From: Chryseobacterium indicum
GTDB taxonomy: Bacteria > Bacteroidota > Bacteroidia > Flavobacteriales > Weeksellaceae
DNA length: 64,000 bases
Direction of reading: 5' to 3'
NCBI RefSeq assembly: GCF_021504595.1
Contig: NZ_JACSGT010000001.1
Coordinates: forward strand, 2,418,001-2,482,000
Part shown: piece after piece, positions 60,335 through 64,000 of the stretch
Layout of the letters: every line of letters begins with the position of its first letter
How positions within the stretch are numbered: position 1 is the first letter of the stretch
Notes under the pieces: model-generated
Database searches by the model: none
Told to the model about the DNA's origin: nothing
What the model saw: the letters and a program-made list of their open reading frames with translations, nothing else
Position numbers and translations under genes: made by a program

Positions 60335-61372
60335 TTAATTCGAACTTCCTGCAATATCAAGAACAATTCTGCCATCGATCTGCCCTTTTTTCATTTTATC
60401 GAAAACATCGTTAATATCTTCTAATTTTGCCGGGGTTACCGTTGCTTTCACCAGTCCTTCATTTGCAAAATCCAGTGCTTCCTGAAGATCTTTTCGAGTT
60501 CCTACGATGGAGCCTCGCACCGTAATTCTTTTTAATACGGTTTCAAAAATCGGAAGTTCAAATGATCCCGGTGGAAGACCATTTAACGCGATTGTTCCTT
60601 TTCTTCTGAGGACATCAATTCCCTGTTTAAAGGCAATCGGAGATACTGCTGTTATTAATGCACCGTGCATTCCGCCAACTTCTTTATGAAGATATTCTCC
60701 GGGATCTGTTGTTTTGGCATTCACGACCAGATCTGCGCCTAATTTTTTAGCCAGATCCAGTTTATCATCAGCTACATCAATGGCAGCAACATGCATTCCC
60801 ATTGCTTTTGCATACTGAACGGCAACATGTCCCAATCCACCGATTCCTGAAATGGCAACCCATTCTCCCGGTTTTGTTTCCGTTTCCTTCAAGCCTTTGT
60901 ATACAGTAACTCCGGCACAAAGGATCGGTGCAATTTCTAAAAAGTTAACATCCGGTTTCAGGTGTCCTACATATCGTGAATCTGCAATGACATATTCGGC
61001 AAAACCTCCATCAACGCTGTATCCTCCGTTTTTCTGGGCTTCGCAAAGTGTTTCCCAGCCTGTAATACAGTAATCGCAGCATCCGCAGGCGGAATAGAGC
61101 CACGGAACCCCCACTGCATCTCCTTCTTTCACAAAAGCTTCAGGACCACATGCAACAACAATCCCCACTCCTTCATGTCCCGGAATTAAAGGCATTTTCG
61201 GTTTTGCAGGCCAATCGCCGTCCACTGCATGTAAATCTGTGTGACAAACACCACAGGCGATTACTTTTACGAGTACTTCATATCTTCCGGGTTCTCTTAC
61301 GGGAACTTCTTCTATTTTCAGGGGTTGTCCATAGCCTTGAACAACTGCTGCTTTCATTGTTTTTGGAATCAT
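60335..61372 (-). CDS. adhP: Zinc-dependent alcohol dehydrogenase (AdhP type)
   Basis: 345 residues; an ATG also occurs at residue 6 (61357). Catalytic-zinc ligands C40 and the GHE motif near 66 ([31 protein letters not shown]), structural-zinc cysteines in [17 protein letters not shown], and the NAD(P) loop [17 protein letters not shown]. It oxidises primary alcohols to aldehydes, which the aldehyde dehydrogenase 0.3 kb upstream would take to acids. A palindromic terminator follows. Confidence 0.93.
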   Translation of the reverse strand: MIPKTMKAAVVQGYGQPLKIEEVPVREPGRYEVLVKVIACGVCHTDLHAVDGDWPAKPKMPLIPGHEGVGIVVACGPEAFVKEGDAVGVPWLYSACGCCDYCITGWETLCEAQKNGGYSVDGGFAEYVIADSRYVGHLKPDVNFLEIAPILCAGVTVYKGLKETETKPGEWVAISGIGGLGHVAVQYAKAMGMHVAAIDVADDKLDLAKKLGADLVVNAKTTDPGEYLHKEVGGMHGALITAVSPIAFKQGIDVLRRKGTIALNGLPPGSFELPIFETVLKRITVRGSIVGTRKDLQEALDFANEGLVKATVTPAKLEDINDVFDKMKKGQIDGRIVLDIAGSSN

Positions 61373-61488
61373 TATTTATTTTTTTGAGTTGGTTTTAAGT
61401 TTAGTCTGGTTTTTTAAATTCCTGATAAGGGTCTAAATGACATGAACATTCCTACTCACCCGAAAATTCCGGATCAGGACGAATGGTT

Positions 61489-61633
61489 GTTCGCGTGAGG
61501 GATAGGAAGGGCGGCGAGGAACGAGCCGGTGCGGAGTGAAGCGGAGCACCGAAATGAAGTGGAGCCCTGAATAGCCCGACCGTTTTTCCCCGTTGCCGAG
61601 ACGGGGAAAACGGGCACGCCCTAATATTTAAGA
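61489..61633. repeat. GC-rich structured repeat, copy B
   Basis: On the + strand it starts TTCGCGTGAGGGAT, passes GCCGGTGCG and AGCCCGACC, then a hairpin CCGTTTTTCCCCGT / ACGGGGAAAACGG with a small bulge (about 61578-61612), and ends CACGCCC followed by TAATATTTAAGATT. The last block abuts the aldehyde dehydrogenase stop. The shared ends with copy A (37170) are identical; the middles differ. Confidence 0.75.
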
Positions 61634-63163
61634 TTAAAAGAAACCTAGTTTGTTTTTGTTGTAGGAAATCAGCATATTTTTGGTCTGACGGTAATGATCC
61701 AGCATCATTTTGTGATTTTCGCGACCGATTCCCGACTGTTTGTATCCTCCGAAAGGAGCTCCTGCAGGATATGCATGATACTGGTTTACCCAAACTCTTC
61801 CTGCTTCAATATGACGCGGAATGTTATAAAGCTGATGGGCATCTCTTGTCCATACTCCTGCTCCGAGACCGTAAATGGTATCGTTTGCAATTTTTAATGC
61901 TTCTTCTTCGTCTTTGAAGGTGGTGAATGCCAGAACAGGTCCGAAAATTTCTTCCTGGAAGATTCTCATTCTGTTGTTTCCTTTGAAGATGGTCGGCTGA
62001 ATATAATATCCGTCTTCCAGACCTTCGCCAACATGATTTACATCTCCACCGACAAGCACTTCTGCGCCTTCCTCTTTTCCTAATTTGATGTAGGAAAGGA
62101 TTTTGTCTTTCTGGATCTGTGAAGCCTGTGCTCCCATCATTACGGTTTTATCTAAAGGATTTCCGACTTTGATGGCTTTTACTCTTTCGATCACTTTGGC
62201 AATGAAGGCATCTGCAATGTCTTCCTGAACCAGTAATCTTGACGGACATGTACAGATTTCACCCTGATTCAAAGCAAAAAGAACTGCGCCTTCAATAGCT
62301 TTATCTAAAAATTCGTCGTCTGCATCCATTACCGAATTGAAGAAAACGTTTGGAGACTTTCCTCCTAATTCTAACGTTACAGGGATGATATTTTCTGTTG
62401 CGTACTGCATGACCAGTCTACCGGTTGCTGTAGATCCTGTAAAGGCTGCTTTTGCTACTTTCGGGTTGGTTACCAAAGCTCTTCCCAATTCTGCTCCGAA
62501 ACCGTTCACAATGTTTACCACTCCTGCCGGAAGCAAATCGCCGATGAGTTCCATAAGAACCATAATGGAAATCGGAGTACTTTCTGCAGGTTTTAAAACA
62601 ACGCAGTTTCCTGCTGCCAAAGCCGGAGCTAATTTCCAGACTGCCATTAAGATCGGGAAATTCCATGGAATGATCTGTGCGATTACTCCAAGCGGTTCGT
62701 GAACGATTAATGAAACGGTATCTTTATCCAGTTCGTTATGAGAACCTTCTTCTGCTCTGATAACGGACGCAAAATATCTGAAATGATCGATTGCCAAAGG
62801 AATATCTGCTGCCAAAGTTTCTCTTACCGCTTTTCCGTTATCAATAGTTTCAACGGTTGCGATGTATTCTAAGTTCTGCTCGATCCTGTCGGCAATTTTG
62901 TTTAATATGATGCTTCTTTCTGTGGAAGAAGTATTTTTCCATGTCTGGAATGCTTTTTCGGCTGCATTTACCGCCAGTTCAAGATCTTCTTTGGATGAAT
63001 GCGCTGCCTGTGTAAAATTTTTACCGTCAATAGGTGAAACGACATCGAAATATTCTCCGTTAACGGGAGCTGTAAACTGCCCGTTGATGTAATTGTCATA
63101 TCTTTTTTTGAATTCAGGCCATTGCAATAGTGTACCTGATTGCTGTTGTGTTGTAGTGCTCAT
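61634..63163 (-). CDS. Aldehyde dehydrogenase (NAD(P)+)
   Basis: 509 residues. Catalytic Glu in [14 protein letters not shown], catalytic Cys near residue 300 in [11 protein letters not shown], the coenzyme loop [13 protein letters not shown] and the C-terminal [27 protein letters not shown]. It belongs to the broad group of class 1/2-like and AcoD-type enzymes. It oxidises aliphatic aldehydes to acids. Together with adhP, DUF779 and the divergent AraC regulator it forms an alcohol-oxidation unit. The repeat copy B begins next to its stop. Confidence 0.94.
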   Translation of the reverse strand: MSTTTQQQSGTLLQWPEFKKRYDNYINGQFTAPVNGEYFDVVSPIDGKNFTQAAHSSKEDLELAVNAAEKAFQTWKNTSSTERSIILNKIADRIEQNLEYIATVETIDNGKAVRETLAADIPLAIDHFRYFASVIRAEEGSHNELDKDTVSLIVHEPLGVIAQIIPWNFPILMAVWKLAPALAAGNCVVLKPAESTPISIMVLMELIGDLLPAGVVNIVNGFGAELGRALVTNPKVAKAAFTGSTATGRLVMQYATENIIPVTLELGGKSPNVFFNSVMDADDEFLDKAIEGAVLFALNQGEICTCPSRLLVQEDIADAFIAKVIERVKAIKVGNPLDKTVMMGAQASQIQKDKILSYIKLGKEEGAEVLVGGDVNHVGEGLEDGYYIQPTIFKGNNRMRIFQEEIFGPVLAFTTFKDEEEALKIANDTIYGLGAGVWTRDAHQLYNIPRHIEAGRVWVNQYHAYPAGAPFGGYKQSGIGRENHKMMLDHYRQTKNMLISYNKNKLGFF

Positions 63164-63288
63164 ATTCGTACAATTTTAATTTTTATCTATTGCCAAATTA
63201 CACTTCCCTTAGAGATTCGGATAGCACAATCGTACAAAAAAACTTCAAAATCGTGCAGACAGAAAATTTTATTATTTCATTAACAGTA

Positions 63289-63315
63289 TTGTAAGCCGAT
63301 TATTTTCTATATTTG
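63289..63315 (+). promoter_or_regulatory. Candidate promoter of the araC-type gene
   Basis: TATATTTG at 63308-63315 is a good -7 box; TTG at 63289-63291 is 16 nt upstream, shorter than usual. It lies in the divergent region with the aldehyde dehydrogenase gene. Confidence 0.45.
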
Positions 63316-63344
63316 AGTAAACAGGCTATTAAAAATGTTTAGAA

Positions 63345-64000
63345 ATGAACAATAACAAGATTTTATTAGAAACTCCTGAATTAAAAAAGGAAAACCAGCT
63401 TATGCACTTGGTTGAAAATCAGACAAAATTCAATCTAAACAATTGCGAATTCAGTATCTACGAAACGCATAAGGCTGCTTTCGATGTAAAACTGCATTTT
63501 GAAACGATTGCATTCACGGCAATGCTTCGAGGCAAAAAGCACATGAAAATAGATCATAAAACGGGATATTTCGATTATTATCCGGGAGAAAGTGTTCTGG
63601 TTTCGCCGGGAGAAACAATGGTGATCGATTTTCCTGAAGCCGATGAAACACCTTCCCAGTGTATTTCTCTAAGCCTGAATCCTGAATTCATAGAGAGTTC
63701 TCTTAATCACCTCAATTATCATCTTCCGAAAGTAGACGAAACTTCGCGCTGGAATATTGAACTGGATGAATATTTTCTGTTTAATAATCAGTCTTTGGCT
63801 TCGGCAACCAATAATATCATGAGAATTGCGATGGACGACAATTCACAGAAAGATATTATGGCAGATTTTGCTTTGAAGGAACTTCTGATCCGCCTGATGC
63901 AGACACAAGCGAGAAGCATGGTGGAGAAAAATATTGTAAAAAATAAATCCAGAATTGGTTTTGCCGTAGATTATATTAAGAAAAACCTTCATCAGAAATT
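63345..64000 (+). CDS. AraC family transcriptional regulator, 3' end cut by the window
   Basis: 218 residues visible and open to the window end. The start at 63345 (MNNNKILLETPELKKEN) follows the promoter region. The N-terminal part is the AraC sensor domain with YYPGEsVLVSPGET (cupin-like) and FPEADETPSQCISLSLNPEF; near residue 200 the first helix-turn-helix begins (KSRIGFAVDYIKKNLHQK). It is divergent from the aldehyde dehydrogenase gene and so probably controls the alcohol-oxidation genes. The DNA-binding end is missing only because the window stops. Confidence 0.88.
   Translation, partial: MNNNKILLETPELKKENQLMHLVENQTKFNLNNCEFSIYETHKAAFDVKLHFETIAFTAMLRGKKHMKIDHKTGYFDYYPGESVLVSPGETMVIDFPEADETPSQCISLSLNPEFIESSLNHLNYHLPKVDETSRWNIELDEYFLFNNQSLASATNNIMRIAMDDNSQKDIMADFALKELLIRLMQTQARSMVEKNIVKNKSRIGFAVDYIKKNLHQK

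Noticed and set aside
61452-61793. 113-codon frame across repeat copy B into the aldehyde dehydrogenase end
   Set aside because: It overlaps the end of a confident gene and the repeat; composition is odd (Arg/Ser/Pro-rich).

Overview
The window is AT-rich, densely packed bacterial DNA. It most likely comes from the Flavobacteriia, probably the Weeksellaceae (Chryseobacterium-like). This rests on promoters of the form TTG-N20-TAnnTTTG (seen almost identically in front of two tRNA genes), the lack of clear Shine-Dalgarno sequences, menaquinone genes, a Bat/MoxR operon, DUF1343, YfhO/DUF4834, GxxExxY and a double-glycine 'bacteriocin-like' peptide family. The genus is inferred from gene content; no database was searched. 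Most of the window is ordinary chromosome. I see no insertion sequence, prophage, CRISPR array or rRNA gene.

Layout. 1-5.7 kb: the 3' part of mutS2, a run of small membrane proteins with an ABC ATPase, and a cobalamin riboswitch before an acyl-CoA thioesterase. 5.7-11.5 kb: HD hydrolase, cytochrome P450, a PadR/PspC pair with its own operator-promoter, a tiny transcription unit encoding a 20-residue amphipathic peptide, a PlsC-like acyltransferase and a hotdog thioesterase. 11.5-16.3 kb: an ECF sigma factor with a membrane-spanning tail and its outer-membrane partner, lying between the thioesterase and an isochorismate synthase; then MarC. 16.3-24.3 kb: a minus-strand operon moxR - GNAT - DUF58 - membrane protein - batA - batB - batC - batD. 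24.5-34.9 kb: DinB, rlmB, serine hydrolase, lipoprotein, DUF4834, YfhO, GxxExxY, glycosyltransferase, lipoprotein and YpdA. 34.9-46.7 kb: TonB receptor, MFS carrier, glnS, a Cys-rich double-glycine peptide, menC, fbp, aspartokinase and an OlsF-like two-domain acyltransferase. 46.7-49.6 kb: two identical tRNA-Phe genes, then a LytTR two-component system followed by two Cys-rich double-glycine peptides. 49.7-64 kb: thioredoxin-like protein, DUF3575 protein, NamZ-like DUF1343 protein, FtsX-like permease, cysteine synthase, tandem YcxB proteins, CbpM/DnaJ, a dicarboxylate symporter, and an alcohol/aldehyde oxidation cluster (DUF779, adhP, aldehyde dehydrogenase) with a divergent AraC regulator cut by the window end.

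The most promising under-described material is (i) the LytTR kinase/regulator pair next to short secreted-type Cys-rich peptides with GG leaders, plus a third such peptide 8 kb away behind a direct-repeat operator-like sequence; (ii) the self-contained unit for a 20-residue amphipathic helix; (iii) the B12 riboswitch with no B12 gene behind it; and (iv) several families of highly structured intergenic repeats, one of which starts at or inside the stop codons of the genes it follows.
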